A DNA stretch of 64,000 nt from Basidiobolus meristosporus CBS 931.73 (taxonomy: Eukaryota; Basidiobolomycota; Basidiobolomycetes; Basidiobolales; Basidiobolaceae). A program made the position numbers and the translations under genes. The notes below the pieces were generated by a model. It did not search any database. It was not told the DNA's origin and saw only the letters and a program-made list of their open reading frames with translations. Below are positions 1-11,189 of the stretch, in pieces. How positions within the stretch are numbered: the first letter of the stretch is position 1; every line of letters starts with the position of its first letter. The stretch spans positions 1-64,000 of the forward strand of contig MCFE01000258.1 in the NCBI GenBank assembly GCA_002104905.1, written 5' to 3'.

Positions 1-1115
1 ACAGCTCATCTTAGTAAAAAACAAATTTCAGTCCCTGAGCAGTTGCTTTTCCAACAGATAATAAGTTCTTATCTATTCCAGGTACATAGAGTACATCAGT
101 GAGTCTTCCTGTAGTTGCCCCTGAGCTATTGCTCATATTTAGTTGTATAGACAAACTTGAGGTAGCTTCCAGAGCAAAGTCATCTCCCAGATAAAGCTTC
201 CTTACGGGAATAGTTTTTGAGTTGCCAAACCACTCCTTTATACCACAAATATTCTATGATGCTCCAGAGTCAATATACCATTCATTACTTTGGTTACTTG
301 CACTCTCTTGTACAGTTACAAATAACCGTTCATCAGTAGTTATATGGTTTGCCTTCTCTAGTTTCTGTTTTTGTCTGCATGTTTCTTCTTGCATTCTCTT
401 GCCCAGTGTCCTGGCTTTTTATAATAGTTGCAGTAACCAGATTTTCTTTGGTTTTATTGTTTTTCCTTCTTTTCTGAGTACCTTTCTGAACTGAAAAAGG
501 CATTATCTTCTATATTCTCTTCTTGATCATTACATCTGAGTTCTTCATGGAGAAGTCTTCCTTTGACATAGTCTAAAGTCAAGTTGTCTTCTCTGCTTTC
601 AAAAGAAAGTATGAGTGGCTCATACTTGTCTGGTAGGCAGCAAAGCAGACAGAGTGTCTTTTCTTCAGCATCTACACCAGCATTAATACTGTAAAGTTCT
701 TCTGCAAGTGTCTCAATTTTAGTGGTGAGTTGCAGCAAGTCATCATCTGGCTTCTTCCTCATATTGAAGAACTTTTGTTTCAAATACAGCTTGCTTTATA
801 TAACTTTGCCCTATAGATCTTCTCTAAGGATTCCCATGCTGCTTTGGCAGTATTTGAGGCATGGATTTGTCCAATGAAGGAATCTTGCATATTGATACAT
901 ATGGCATTAAAGGCCTTTCTCTCCTTCTCTTGAAACTTCACCACTTCTTGTGCTGTTCCTTTGGGCTCAGCTTCTTTTCCTGTTACTATATATCAAAGTT
1001 TCCTTTCCTCAAGGTGGATCTGCATCTTGATTCCCCAATGTCTGTAGTTCTTCCCATCAAACCTCTCCTTTGCAAGGAAGATGTTTGTGTTGTTCTGTTT
1101 GCTGGTAGAAGTCAT
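1..1115 (-). pseudogene. Copia gag-protease remnant (element A)
   Basis: The first ATG is at 1115. The product starts MTSTSKQNNTNIFLAKERF and is the UBN2-type Copia capsid protein that packages element RNA. Codon 41 is TGA (993-995) where element F has Trp (GLWDIV). A clean stretch of gag remains at 454-783. The zinc knuckle near 400-440 reads CNYY...H...C, so its second Cys has become Tyr. Protease follows with IDSGAS near 265-275, then the segment leading to the GAG-pre-integrase domain. Several frameshifts and stops make it non-functional. Shorter plus-strand frames over this region are antisense shadows. Confidence 0.85.
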
Positions 1116-1138
1116 CTTCAAAATAGATTAAAGCAATT

Positions 1139-1151
1139 GGGGCTCATAACC
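1139..1151 (-). other. Half-tRNA primer-binding site of Copia A
   Basis: Directly abutting the LTR is GGTTATGAGCCCC (minus strand), the complement of GGGGCTCATAACC. This is the anticodon arm (CAT anticodon) of initiator tRNA-Met, not the 3' CCA end of a tRNA. The same site follows the LTR in elements B, F and G. Confidence 0.8.
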
Positions 1152-1519
1152 TGTTGCAATTAAGAAGTGATTTGGATATAAGGAACTAATCAAGAAATAG
1201 TGCTAATGGTTGAACCGTTGTTTATTAATAAAGAAGCTCAGTATATATACCTTTGTAGAAGTAATACAGCTGTAACACTAAGTAAGGAGGATTTCTCAAT
1301 ATTCAGGAGCATTCTGTAACAGTTTCAGGGTTAGTACATAATAGTTAGTATTAGGGCTAATTTGATCCTGACTCTAGGGGAATAATCATGAGATCATAGA
1401 TCTGAAGAAAGTGGCAAAGTTAGAGCTGTAAATTAGTCTCACAGTGTCCAAGACTAGTCCAAAATTGTTAAGTAAATTTTTAGCTGCAGAATGATACCGA
1501 ATACTCCAATATCTCAACA
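1152..1519 (-). repeat. 5' LTR of Copia element A
   Basis: 368 bp, TGTTGA...GCAACA in element orientation. It aligns throughout with the 368/369-bp LTRs of element B. It contains a TATA box (TATATATA) followed about 20 bp later by AATAAA, read on the minus strand. Confidence 0.9.
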
Positions 1520-1714
1520 GATAGGCACTCGGTTGATTGCTTCACTTGCATATAGTAGCTGTGCAGAGCTTGGGATCATTTGGCATAATTATACTTCTGC
1601 CATATGGATGGTGAAAACTGAGTCTTCCTCACAATCATCCATGATGTTGCTATGCTCTAAAGATTAAATGTAGTCAAAGCTTCTTATTAGCTTATATCTA
1701 ATTCCTCTCTAATG

Positions 1715-2110
1715 GCAGTGTGTTGAGAAATGTTCTTGCTGATGGCATTTATAGCAAAGTCTTTCTTCTCCTATTTTTCTGAGGTGGGAATCCTCTACAT
1801 AGCATCTGTTTCCATTGACAATCCTTGTGACTGTTTTATTCCATAGGCATTGTAGCCACTGATTATTCACAATAGGCTTCCAATTCCATAAAATCCTGGG
1901 CCATAGCCAAAGGCAACCTTAATAGCTGCATCAATAGTGGGAGGTCTTTGTTAACTTAATGCCCTCCAAGTTCCTTCATTCAACCCACCAATAAAGTGTC
2001 CTACTTAATCAAAGGAGTACATTTCTCAATTTGCCCAAGTAGATATATATACTGACAGAGGTGTTCTTGAACCATTCCTTTCTGTCAATATTGTGTCAAG
2101 CTACAATACA
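1715..2110 (-). pseudogene. Ty3/Gypsy gag remnant with zinc knuckle
   Basis: On the minus strand 1756-1715 encodes CYKCHQQEHFSTHC, a complete CX2CX4HX4C nucleic-acid-binding knuckle. Upstream, 2110-1900 reads (with stops) as a gag tail including DTFIGGLNEGTWRAL and PPTIDAAIKVAFGYG. The knuckle resembles FNCHQQGHIAKHC of Gypsy element K (about 10950-11010), and AAIKVA matches its EAIKIA, so this is a diverged K-like copy. No LTRs or pol were recognised around it. Confidence 0.65.
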
Positions 2111-3375
2111 TGCCTTAAGTGGGTATTTGGATAATCCTAGTATGGTAGGTGAAATCAGATATATAGACATGTATCTATTAAGCAAATGGAAATGAATGTG
2201 TATCACACTACCAACACCACTGATACCAACCATCTTGAATACTGTTGTTCCAAACTGATAATATATCTGTGGTGGTTGGTATAAAGAGTCATGAAGATGT
2301 GGACCCCAAATGAGCTCATTAGCCCATATATAGGCCACCTGAACTATTTTCATATATACAATTTCCCCTTTTTAGCAAAAAAAGCCTGATATTGAATGAG
2401 TAGGGAAGGAGCCATAACAAGCATGCAGGCAGTTGGGAAGCTACACAGCAGATTTATTGACTGCACTGGTATTACCTATGATATATTCATAAGCAGTGAC
2501 ATGGCTTATATTTGCTCCAAGGAATCTTCTAATTATACAACCACTTACACTCAAATGCTAACACTTGGGTGTAAAACTCATGCCACTGACCACTCCAGCA
2601 AGGCCAACACCAGACAGCAGCTCAATAGCAGTGAGTTATCAAGGTGAAGAAAAAAGCTCATTTACATCATCAAGATCCAAATGGTCCTATAAAATCATGT
2701 AGCACAGGTGATCAGGCACTTATTAATACATATGGTAGGCTTTCCAAGGTACACAAATTGACATTTGGTAGAAACATAGGCAGTTGGGGTGTCTAAGTCC
2801 TGTGGTCAAAACTTGTAATTTCTTCTATGAACTTGACTTGCTTAGTCATATACATCACTTCCTACTAATTTTAGAAAATCTAAATTACATCACTTATTAG
2901 GATTCAGTTGCAATATTTGCTCCAGCAACTTATTTAGTTAAAGTACTGCACTCAACCCAAAATGTAGTATCTGAGAATGCTTGGTTAGATTAGATATGCC
3001 CAGATGCTACAGCAAAATATGGTCAACATCTACCAAAAAGTGTAAGTGATATATCTTGGGCTACTGCAAGGAGAGAAAGGCATCAAAGCTTATAGTATCA
3101 GATCAAAATACAAACTGAGCCCAGGAATATACTGCCTAGTGAAAAACACAGTGTACTCACAGTCAGGACCAAAAGTGTTCATAAATATGCAAAACCAGGT
3201 CTGTAATCAGCAAGGAAGGGACTATAGCAAAACTATTCAGCCTTTTCCCTCCAAATAAATATGCATTCTGTGTTCAGCCTAAATCAGCACCTTGAGGTAC
3301 TTATCAGTGACTACTGAATATCACAAGACAGAAGATCATTTCTTTTTGAAAAGATCCAAAGAAAAGTTACATCTA
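2111..3375. other. No recognisable gene
   Basis: About 1.26 kb of AT-rich, CpG-poor sequence between the gag remnant and the LTR-X fragment. Only short frames are present and none carries a motif I recognise. It probably consists of older repeat debris, but I could not pair it with another copy in this window. Confidence 0.4.
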
Positions 3376-3815
3376 ACACTTCTCAAGTGTGTGTGTGTAC
3401 TGTGCTAACTAGGCACAATAAACCCTGGCAAAAACTTGCTTGGAATACTTTGGTTCTGTATCTAGTCTAATGTGAAGGGGAACAGAGCCACATGCCTATT
3501 TAAAGAAAACTAGTGGGCTATAATCTCCAACTTAGTTAGCAACTTAACAAAATTATGTGCTGGGCTCAACATCCTACAAGATGACAGTGCAATAAGGCTT
3601 CCAAAGTCAAAACCATTGTAAACTCCAAATGTAGCAGACTGATTAGAATGCAGCTGTTGTCTCCAGCTACACAGACAGAACATATCTTTGTTGGAATACA
3701 AACCAATTTGGAAAAAATCAAACATAATAAAAGTCACTATATCTGAGTATTTGTCACAAGTAGTGCCTCCAGAGTATGTTGGCAATCAACATGGTTTCCT
3801 ATGAGTGTCCTTTGG
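3376..3815 (-). repeat. Old LTR-X fragment
   Basis: Matches bases ~17295-17735 of the solo LTR-X at 17260-18330 in the same order, with many substitutions and loss of both ends. Shared landmarks include the 'cttctcaagtg' start, 'aatctaatgtgaagggg' and 'ccaacttagtt'. Confidence 0.75.
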
Positions 3816-4029
3816 ACTGAAATATCATAATGGACCAGGATCTGCAAAATTAACTCTTATTTGGAATTTCTGTGTTTCCAAGGAAGAACTGCTGCCAAAT
3901 TAGCTACTATAAGCCATATACTGCATATGTTGGACTATTACTCATATAGATAGATGATACTGCTATGGTCACTAACAAAAAGAGACTCTGGTACTAGAAG
4001 TCTCTAGGGAAGTTTCAGAGGTATCTTTG

Positions 4030-4116
4030 TTGAATTTGTTGACTCTACTACCAATTTAATGATTGCAGGCCTACTTACCAAACCATTAGCTATAGGTAAG
4101 TTTGGTTATCTAGGAC
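4030..4116 (+). pseudogene. Copia RNase H C-terminus remnant
   Basis: One frame reads FVEFVDSTTNLMIAGLLTKP followed by LAIGKFGYL. It aligns with the RNase H tail of element B (LVELVYCPTNKIVADILTNPLARPQFGNL). Only this short end of the polyprotein is visible; the flanks (3816-4029, 4117-4581) hold nothing else I can name. Confidence 0.55.
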
Positions 4117-4581
4117 CATAGTCAGGCTGATATATAAGTATATTCTGTTGGAGTGCTCTAGGCTTTATGTCAACACTACAGCAGTCATGAAACTGAGTCA
4201 TATAGGCTGATGTCCAGAGATCTGATTGAACTATGGCTACATTACATGGTGAAATTTTTATGGTTGATAATTTGTGCTCTGATACAACTGCCATATGCTA
4301 GCTCTGAGTGGATACAGAACTTATCAAGCATTGGGTGTAGGCTACCATCAGGGTTAAACAGTCCTTTGGCCAAAGCATCAGTGACACTATTGTTACATTT
4401 CCCTTTCAACAGTTTCATGTTTGGAATTCAAGAAATTTCAGCTTGTATTCAGCTGGTATTCTGAAGGGATCTTGCTGGTATTCACATGGTGTTTATTACT
4501 AATATTTTTGATTGCTGCTTATGATAGAAGTAGCAGGCAACTAATTACTTACTTTGTGAGAGTCCTAGCTAGTCTAGTCTT

Positions 4582-4949
4582 TGTTGAATTGTTGAACTAT
4601 TTGGTATCATTCTGCAGATAAAAATTTACTTAACAATTTTGGACTAGTCTTGGTCACTATAGGACTAATTCATAGCTCTCACTATGCCACTTTCTTTAGA
4701 TCTATGAGCTTATGATTATTTCCTTGTAGTCAGGATCAAATTAGCACCATTACCAAACATTATACACTAACCATGAAACAGTTACAGAATGCTCCTGAAT
4801 ATTGAGAAACCCTCCTTACTTAGTGTTACAGCTCTATTACTTCTACAAAGGTATATATACTGAGCTTCTTTATTAATAAACAACGGTTTAACCATTAGCA
4901 CTATTTCTTGATTAGTTCCTTATATCCAAATCACTTCTTAATTGCAACA
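4582..4949 (+). repeat. 5' LTR of Copia B
   Basis: 368 bp, TGTTGAATTG...ATTGCAACA. TATATATA near 4855 is followed by AATAAA about 20 bp downstream. Confidence 0.95.
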
Positions 4950-4962
4950 GGTTATGAGCCCC
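4950..4962 (+). other. Half-tRNA primer-binding site of Copia B
   Basis: GGTTATGAGCCCC follows the LTR with no spacer. It is complementary to the anticodon arm of initiator tRNA-Met, as described for Drosophila copia, where a 5' half-tRNA primes reverse transcription. Confidence 0.8.
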
Positions 4963-4985
4963 AATTGCTTTAATCTATTTTGAAG

Positions 4986-5743
4986 ATGACTTCTACCAGC
5001 AAACAGAACAACACAAACATCTTCCTTGCAAAGGAGAGGTTTGATGGGAAGAACTACAGACATTGGGGAATCAAGATGCAGATCCACCTTGAGGAAAGGA
5101 AACTTTGATATATAGTAACAGGAAAAGAAGCTGAGCCCAAAGGAACAGCAGAAGAAGTGGTGAAGTTTCAAGAGAAGGAGAGAAAGGCCTTTAATGCCAC
5201 ATGCATCAATGTGCACAATTCCTTCATTAGACAAATCCATGCTTCAAATACAGCCAAAGCAGCATGGGAATCCTTAGACAAGATCTTTAGAGCAAAGTCA
5301 CTATCAAGCAAGCTTTATTTAAAACAAAAGTTCTTCAACATGAGGAAGAAGCCAAATTATGACATACTACAACTCATTACAGAATGGAGGCACTTGCAGA
5401 AGAACTTTACAGAATTAATGCTGATGTAGATGATGAAGAGAAGATACTGTGTCTGCTTTACAACCCACCAGATAAGTATGAGCCACTCATACTTTTTTGA
5501 AAGCGGAGAAGACAATTTGACTTTAGACTACATCAAAGGAAGACTTTTTCCTTGAAGAACTTAGATGTAATGATCAAGCAGAGAAAATTGAGGACAATGC
5601 TTTATTCAGTTCAGAAAGGCACTCAGAAAAGAAGGGAAAGCAACAAAACCAAAGAAAACCTGGTTGCTGTAACTACTGTGAAAAGCCAGGACAAGGGGCA
5701 AGAGAATGCAAAAAGAAACAAGCAAACTAAAAACAGAAACTAG
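4986..5743 (+). pseudogene. Copia gag (element B), broken
   Basis: Starts at ATG 4986 (MTSTSKQNNTNIFLAKERF). A UBN2-type capsid region follows, including RHWGIKMQIHLEE and KAAWESLDKIFRAKSLSSKL. TGA at codon 41 (5106-5108) is shared with element A. A one-base loss near 5395 shifts frame. The zinc knuckle near 5670-5710 reads CNYCEKPGQGAREC, with Gln in place of the expected His. The product would coat and package element RNA if intact. Confidence 0.85.
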
Positions 5744-5820
5744 AGCAGGTAAACCATATAACTACTGATGAACAGTTACTTGTAACTGTACAAGAGAGTG
5801 CAGGTAACCAAAGTAATCAA

Positions 5821-7164
5821 CAGTATATTGACTCTGGAGCATCACAGCATATTTGTGGTATAAAGGAGTGGCTCAGCAACCTGAAGACTTCTCCCATAAG
5901 AAAGGTTTATCTGGGAGATAACTTTGCTCTGGAAGCTAACACCAGTGGGTCTATACAACTAAATATGAGCAATAGCTCAGGGGCAACAACAACAAGACTG
6001 ACTGATATACCCTATGTACATGGAATGACTAAGAACCTACTACCAGTCAGTAAAGCAACTGCTCAGGGACTGAAATTTGTTTTTGCTAAGATGAGCTGCT
6101 CAATAGTGAGTGAAAATGGACAAAAATTAGCCTTGGGAATTAGAGATCACTATATATACATGTTACATTGCAAGATCATTGTACCTGAGTATGTCAACAT
6201 TGCTGAAACTGATGAAACCAACTGGGAGATATGGCATAGGATGCTGGGACACATTGGGGAACAGAAAATGAGCCAATTGGTGAAAAATCGGCTTGTTTTG
6301 AGCCTAAAATACTTGATTCCAATCAAATTGAATGTTTGTAAGGGATGTTCATATGGTTAACAAGCTAGGCAACATTTCAAGAGCTCTGAAGGCATCAATA
6401 CCGCCGGAATACTGGCTATTGTACACTCAGATATATATAGCCACATGAGGGCACTGTCCTTTGGAGCCATGCAATACTTTATGGCGTTTATTGATGACAA
6501 AACAAGATATACATGGGTGTACCTCCTCAAAACAAAGGATGAAGCTTTATAGACATTTAAGCACCTCAAGAGATGGCAGAAACATAAACTGGGTGTTAAT
6601 TGAAGGTACAACAAAGTGACAATGGAGGAGAATACTGCTCAGACGAGATTGCAAAATACTGCTCATCTACTGGTATACTTCAACAGACCATAGTTCCTCA
6701 TTCTTCACAGAAAAATGGAGTAGCAGTACATGCAAATAGAACAATTGTAGAGATGGGAAGATCTATGCTACATGATAAGGGAATGGACTATAAGTTTTGG
6801 GATGAATCTGTTGCTACCAGAGTTTACATCAAAAACAGATGCCCAACAACAGCACTACATGATTCTACACCCTTTGAAGCATATACAGGGAAAAAACCAA
6901 TCTCCAGCACCTCAAGATCTTTGGCAGTGATGTTTCTGATCACATCCCTGACAATTACACTCAAAGTTGGAACCAAAGAGTAGGAAAGGGATCTTTCTTT
7001 GGTATTGTAAAGATACTAAAGGGTATAGAGTGTATGTTGGCAAAATTCAGAAGCTGATCAAGAGCAGTGACATTGTATTTGAGGAGAATTCAGATCACAA
7101 AGCCACTGAAATCATTGGCCAGCTACCTGACAATACAATCAATACTGATGAAGAAGATACATAA
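5821..7164 (+). pseudogene. Copia protease and integrase (element B), broken
   Basis: QYIDSGASQH at 5821 is the aspartic protease active site. Next comes the GAG-pre-integrase domain (5965-6360) with WHRMLGHIGEQKM and an ending CKGC, the HHCC zinc fold that opens Copia integrase. The integrase core follows: FIDDKTRYTWVYL near 6490, SDNGGEYCSDE near 6620 and SSQKNGVAVHANRTI near 6710. This covers the three catalytic acid positions, with the final Glu replaced (GVAV instead of GVAE). Stops at 6358 and near 6550 and a shift near 6960 separate the pieces. Confidence 0.85.
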
Positions 7165-7183
7165 CTAATTCAGACAGATACAG

Positions 7184-8897
7184 ATGATAATTCTACCAGT
7201 TCCAGATCAGAGCAGATTATCCCAGCTAGGAGGGACTACCAGATTAAGAAATGCCCCAGGATTCTGGTGGCAGACATCCAATGATCATGAAGAAGCTAAT
7301 CTTTCCTTATGTGCAGAACATCAGAATCTGGAACAGGCAATGCATAGTCCAGATGCTGCTATGTGGCAACAAGCCATGCAGGAGGAGTACCAATCACTGA
7401 TCAAGGCAAAAATGTGGGAACTGGTAGATTTACCAAATGGGAGAAAGCCAATAGGATGTGGATGGGTTTAGAAGATGAAGATAACCTCAAATGGTGCTGT
7501 TATTAAGTACAAGGCTAGATTGGTGGCTAAAGGCTATTCCCAGATCCAGGGACTAGACTTTAAGGAGTATTTGCTCTGATTGCCAAGTTTAACTCCATCA
7601 GGACAGTTCTAGCCCTGGCAGCTGTATACAGTCTAGATCTACACCAAATGGACGTCAAAGCAGCCTTTCTAAATGGGGATTTGCAAGAAACTATATATAT
7701 GGAGCAACCAGAGGGTTGTACCAATCCAATGGAATCCTATAAGGTGTGCAAACTTAGAAAATAGTTGTATGGACTTAAGCAGGCACCTAGTGCATGGTAT
7801 AACAAGATTGACACATATCTAGAGGAAATTGGGTCCTCTTAAAGCACTGCAGATCAAAGTATATATGTGAAACAGCTCAAAAGGGGTGTAATCATCCTAG
7901 TTCTTTATGTGAATGACCTAGTATAGCTACTAGTGGCCAAGAGGCACTTAAACAGACAAAATAAGATCTCTTCAGCAAGTTTGAGATGCAAGATCTTGGA
8001 AAATTGAGCTATTTTCTTGGAATTGTAGTCAAATTTGACATACCTATGCAGAAAATTGTGCTGAGTCTGTCTAAGTATATCAGGGATATTCTTAGGCACT
8101 TCAAAATGTAAAATTGCCAACCTGCAGCAACCTTTAGGGACAATAACCTGAAATTAAGCAAATCTTAGCCAGTTATAGATGAAAATGGCTCAAATACGGA
8201 CCAAAACTTTCCCTATCAATCAATGGTTGGTAACCTAATGTACTTGATGGTATCTACAAGTCCATATATTGCAGTGGCAGTTGAAATAGTCAGTCAACTT
8301 ATGCAGAATTATGGATCAGATCAAATTGCAGCAGTTAAGTGGATTATCAAATATCTACAAGGTACCATATATATGGTACTGGAATACTCTGGAGCAGCTA
8401 ATAGGTTAAAGTTTGATGGTTATAGTGATTCAGATTGGGGTAGGGACCTGATTGACAGATGCTCTACCACAGGCTATGTATTTCTTTATTCTGGTGCAGC
8501 TATTACTTGGAGTTGCAAGAAGCAACCAACTGTGGCCCTATCTGTAACTGAAGCAGAATATATGGCTGCATGTCAAGCAACTAAGGAGACTATATGGCTA
8601 CAAAAATTATTCAAAGACTTAGGTTTTAATTCAGATGAACCAACATGTATGTACAAGGATAATCAAAGCAGTATTTCATTAGCTATAAATCCTACTAATC
8701 ATGCCAGAATTAAGCACATAGATATACAGCATCACTTTGTGAGTGAATCTGCGGAAAATAACTTAGTGGAGTTAGTGTACTGCCCAACTAACAAAATAGT
8801 GGCAGATATATTGACAAATCCATTAGCTAGGCCACAATTTGGCAATCTCAGGGAGGAATTAGGATTAAGAAATTATTTAGCTGAGGGGGAGTGTTGA
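7184..8897 (+). pseudogene. Copia reverse transcriptase and RNase H (element B), broken
   Basis: The RT opens with WELVDLPNGRKPIGCGWV (7415-7470) and YKARLVAKGYSQ (7508-7545). It continues in several frames through 'HQMDVKAAFLNG'-type sequence. The YVDD catalytic box reads YVND (7906-7917), an Asp-to-Asn change. RNase H is the best preserved part (8223-8897), with MVGNLMYLM, GYSDSDWG, SVTEAEYMAA and DILTNPLA. The product would copy element RNA into DNA; with the altered YVDD box and many stops it is dead. Confidence 0.85.
8883..8891 (+). other. Polypurine tract of Copia B
   Basis: GAGGGGGAG immediately before the 3' LTR, the expected plus-strand primer site. Confidence 0.85.
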
Positions 8898-9260
8898 AAT
8901 ATTAGACTATTTGGTATCATTTTGCAGCTAAAAATTTACTCACCAATTCTGAACTAGTCTTGGTCACTGTGGGACTAATTTACAGCTCTATATTTGCCAC
9001 TTTCTTCAGATCTATGATCTGATGATTATTCCCTTATAGTCAGGATCAAGTTAGCACTAATACTAACTATTATGTACTAACCCTGAAACTGTTACTGAAT
9101 GCTCCTGAATATTGAGAAACCCTCTTTACTTGGTGTTACAGCTGTATTATTTCTACAAAGGTATAAATACTGAGCTTCTTTATTAATAAACAACAGATCA
9201 ACTATTATCACTATTTCTTGATAAGTTCCTTATCTCCAAATCACTTCTTAAATTGCAACA
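8892..9260 (+). repeat. 3' LTR of Copia B
   Basis: 369 bp, TGTTGAAATA...ATTGCAACA, followed by the GTCTT target duplication. Confidence 0.95.
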
Positions 9261-9769
9261 GTCTTCTCTTGAAATGCATGTCAGCTTGTATGGTCTGCTG
9301 CTAGTTCCTGAGATATTGAGAGTTGTCAGTTCTAAGAAACTTGGAGCTGAACAAATAAAGTAATGGTACTCTGTTGGTCTTTTCTTATTTTTCTCTTAGG
9401 ATACATGTTTTACTAATGTAGCAGCCAACACATGCTGCCATTGAGAGAGCTTCTAAGTGATATGTTGCCATCTGCATCACATTTGCTGGTTTGAGCTCCA
9501 GTCCACTAGTAGCATCTGGGAGTATTGATACATATTAGCACTTTGGTGGAAATCACACAAGTCATTTATACTGACAAATACTTCTCTGAGGAAGCTAAAT
9601 TAGAAGGAGCTAAGCATCTTAATGAAATGATATCATTTTGACTGCTGATAGGTGTATAAGCTAAATGAGATTTGCATCATCAATTAGCTCATGTCTAGGC
9701 AACTGCCTAGTGGTTAAATAAATTTCAGAAGACTAATGGCCTGGGAAGGTTTAGCAGATCATATGATAA
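9261..9769. other. Spacer with dispersed repeat R2
   Basis: No gene seen. Bases 9640-9769 recur, diverged, at 30830-30955 (shared blocks such as 'gataggtg.ataag', 'tgcatcat.aat.agct.atgtct', 'ggcaact' and 'ttagcagatca'). The repeat class is unknown. Confidence 0.55.
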
Positions 9770-10113
9770 TATTTTAGGAGGGTAAACATATATCTTGTGG
9801 ATAAGTGTATCCATATAGCTGTTACAGTACACTATTCATATTTACTAATGTAATATTTTCCCATTCTTCTTTGCCCAGATTATCAACATTATTCCCATTT
9901 GATATTCACCCTGGTCAGTAAGCAGTTTTAGTTATATAAGAGATTAATGAGCATTGAAATCAGCAAATGTATATACATTGGGCATGCAATTGTGCAAGTA
10001 CCTGTGACACTAGACACATTTGTATATTACCATCCCTATTGTTACAGTATTGTGTTTGGTATTCCGGTGTTACACTGATCTTAAACTGCTGATCCCTGAT
10101 TAGTTGGATTCAC
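9770..10113 (+). repeat. Old LTR-Y, left piece
   Basis: Aligns with the first ~420 bp of the young LTR-Y at 18720 (landmarks 'ggtaaacat', 'cccattcttctt', 'agtacc.gtgacac', 'ttgattggt'-like end). It stops where Gypsy K begins. The remainder of the same LTR continues at 25430, about 15 kb away. Confidence 0.75.
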
Positions 10114-10483
10114 TGTTATGATATGCCACTTGAATGTTTAAGTTAGATCAGTTTTGAGTCAAATCAATCAGGTATATGTTTAGCCCACCAGTATATTAGT
10201 GTTAACTATCAAATCAGTAGCATTAGTCAGCAGATGAATCAACAGATCCTTATCAGACAGTTATAGATATATTAAGTGGGATCTGATTGGGTGATGATGA
10301 TGCAATCAAATGAGTCATTAGCCACAACATGCACTAGGAAATACAATTAGTCAGCAATTGATCTGGCAAAATTGTATATAAGGAGCTGCTGGAACCTCAA
10401 TAAAAGTCAGTTCACGTTTGAGTGTATACAATACTAGCTAAACTCCCTATTCCTCTACAACTCTTATACCAAAATGTGTAACA
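10114..10483 (+). repeat. 5' LTR of Gypsy K
   Basis: 370 bp, TGTTATGATATGCC...GTGTAACA. TATATAAG near 10375 is followed ~20 bp later by AATAAA. Confidence 0.9.
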
Positions 10484-10484
10484 T

Positions 10485-10501
10485 TGGTAGCAGCAATAAC
10501 C
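10485..10501 (+). other. Primer-binding site of Gypsy K
   Basis: TGGTAGCAGCAATAACC, one base after the LTR. It begins TGGTAGC like the initiator tRNA-Met 3'-end site used by many fungal LTR elements. This contrasts with the internal anticodon-arm site of the Copia families here. Confidence 0.65.
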
Positions 10502-10557
10502 AGAAATATCCCTCCTGAAGAAAGAAGAAGCCTCCCTCAAGATTTCCAAAAATCAAG

Positions 10558-11189
10558 AATGGAAGAATGCTATGCAGTAAATCCTGGCCCAGCAGCAACA
10601 GTTACTCCAGATCCTTAGCCAGCAGCAACAAGGAATGACTGCCATTGCCCAATGCCACAAAAACCCTGTCAAGAGCAACTTTAGTGTGAAGGTCAACTGG
10701 TGGCATGGTGGAGTCAATGAAAACCTGTGAACTAGGCTCTTCCAGATTGAAGAAGCTTTCTTGAATTTTTGAAGACCATAGACTATTGAAGAAGCCATCA
10801 AGATTGCCATTTACTACAACTCAGCTATGTTTGCAGTTGGGAAGCCCACAATGACTAATCAGAGAGGCTACAATCATTATTCAAGAACACAATCAGAAAC
10901 AGTGCCAAAGGAAATATACTCTATGAAGGAGAATCCTACCTCAGAAGAATGTAAGAAGAAAGGACTTTACTTCAATTGCCACCAGCAGGGACATATTGCA
11001 AAGCACTGCCCTCAGAGAAGAAATGGACACCAGCCATCAAGAACCCTCAACCATATTGAAGCCCATGAGCATAGTAACATGGAGGATGAACTTGACAAAG
11101 ACTCAGAACTCACCTTCCATATGACAGAAGAATACCTATCCCAGATGACCTCAAACTCAGGAAAGCTCTTATATTTGAGTTGAGTAATC
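10558..11189 (+). pseudogene. Gypsy gag (element K), broken
   Basis: The 5' half is visible only in mixed frames. The 3' half (10827-11183) is open and contains EEAIKIA-type gag sequence just upstream and a zinc knuckle GLYFNCHQQGHIAKHCP. Its first Cys is Tyr (YFNC instead of CFNC). A related knuckle occurs in the remnant at 1715-1756. The protein would form the particle and bind RNA. Confidence 0.75.

Larger units (their letters stand above)
1..1519 (-). mobile_element. Ty1/Copia element A (5' part, cut by window edge)
   Basis: Read on the minus strand this is a 5' LTR (1519 to 1152), a primer-binding site and the first ~1.1 kb of a Copia gag-pol region, which runs off the left edge. The same arrangement and sequence occur on the plus strand in element B (4582-9260), so A and B are one family. 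The base after the LTR (1520) starts GATAG; the matching duplication would lie outside the window. Coding capacity is destroyed. Family assignment rests on gag, DSGA protease and the GAG-pre-integrase stretch seen in B. Confidence 0.9.
4582..9260 (+). mobile_element. Complete but degenerate Ty1/Copia element B
   Basis: LTRs at 4582-4949 and 8892-9260, primer-binding site, gag, protease, integrase, reverse transcriptase, RNase H and polypurine tract are in the canonical Copia order. A 5-bp target duplication GTCTT flanks it (4577-4581 and 9261-9265). The two LTRs differ at roughly one position in ten by eye, so the insertion is old. Gag and pol are broken by many stops and frameshifts, so B cannot move on its own. 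It is the best reference copy for element A. Confidence 0.95.

Noticed and set aside
861-1163. 100-codon plus-strand frame, nearly identical to one at 4938-5240 on the minus strand
   Set aside because: Both are exact antisense shadows of the Copia gag start in elements A and B; conservation follows from the gag sequence.
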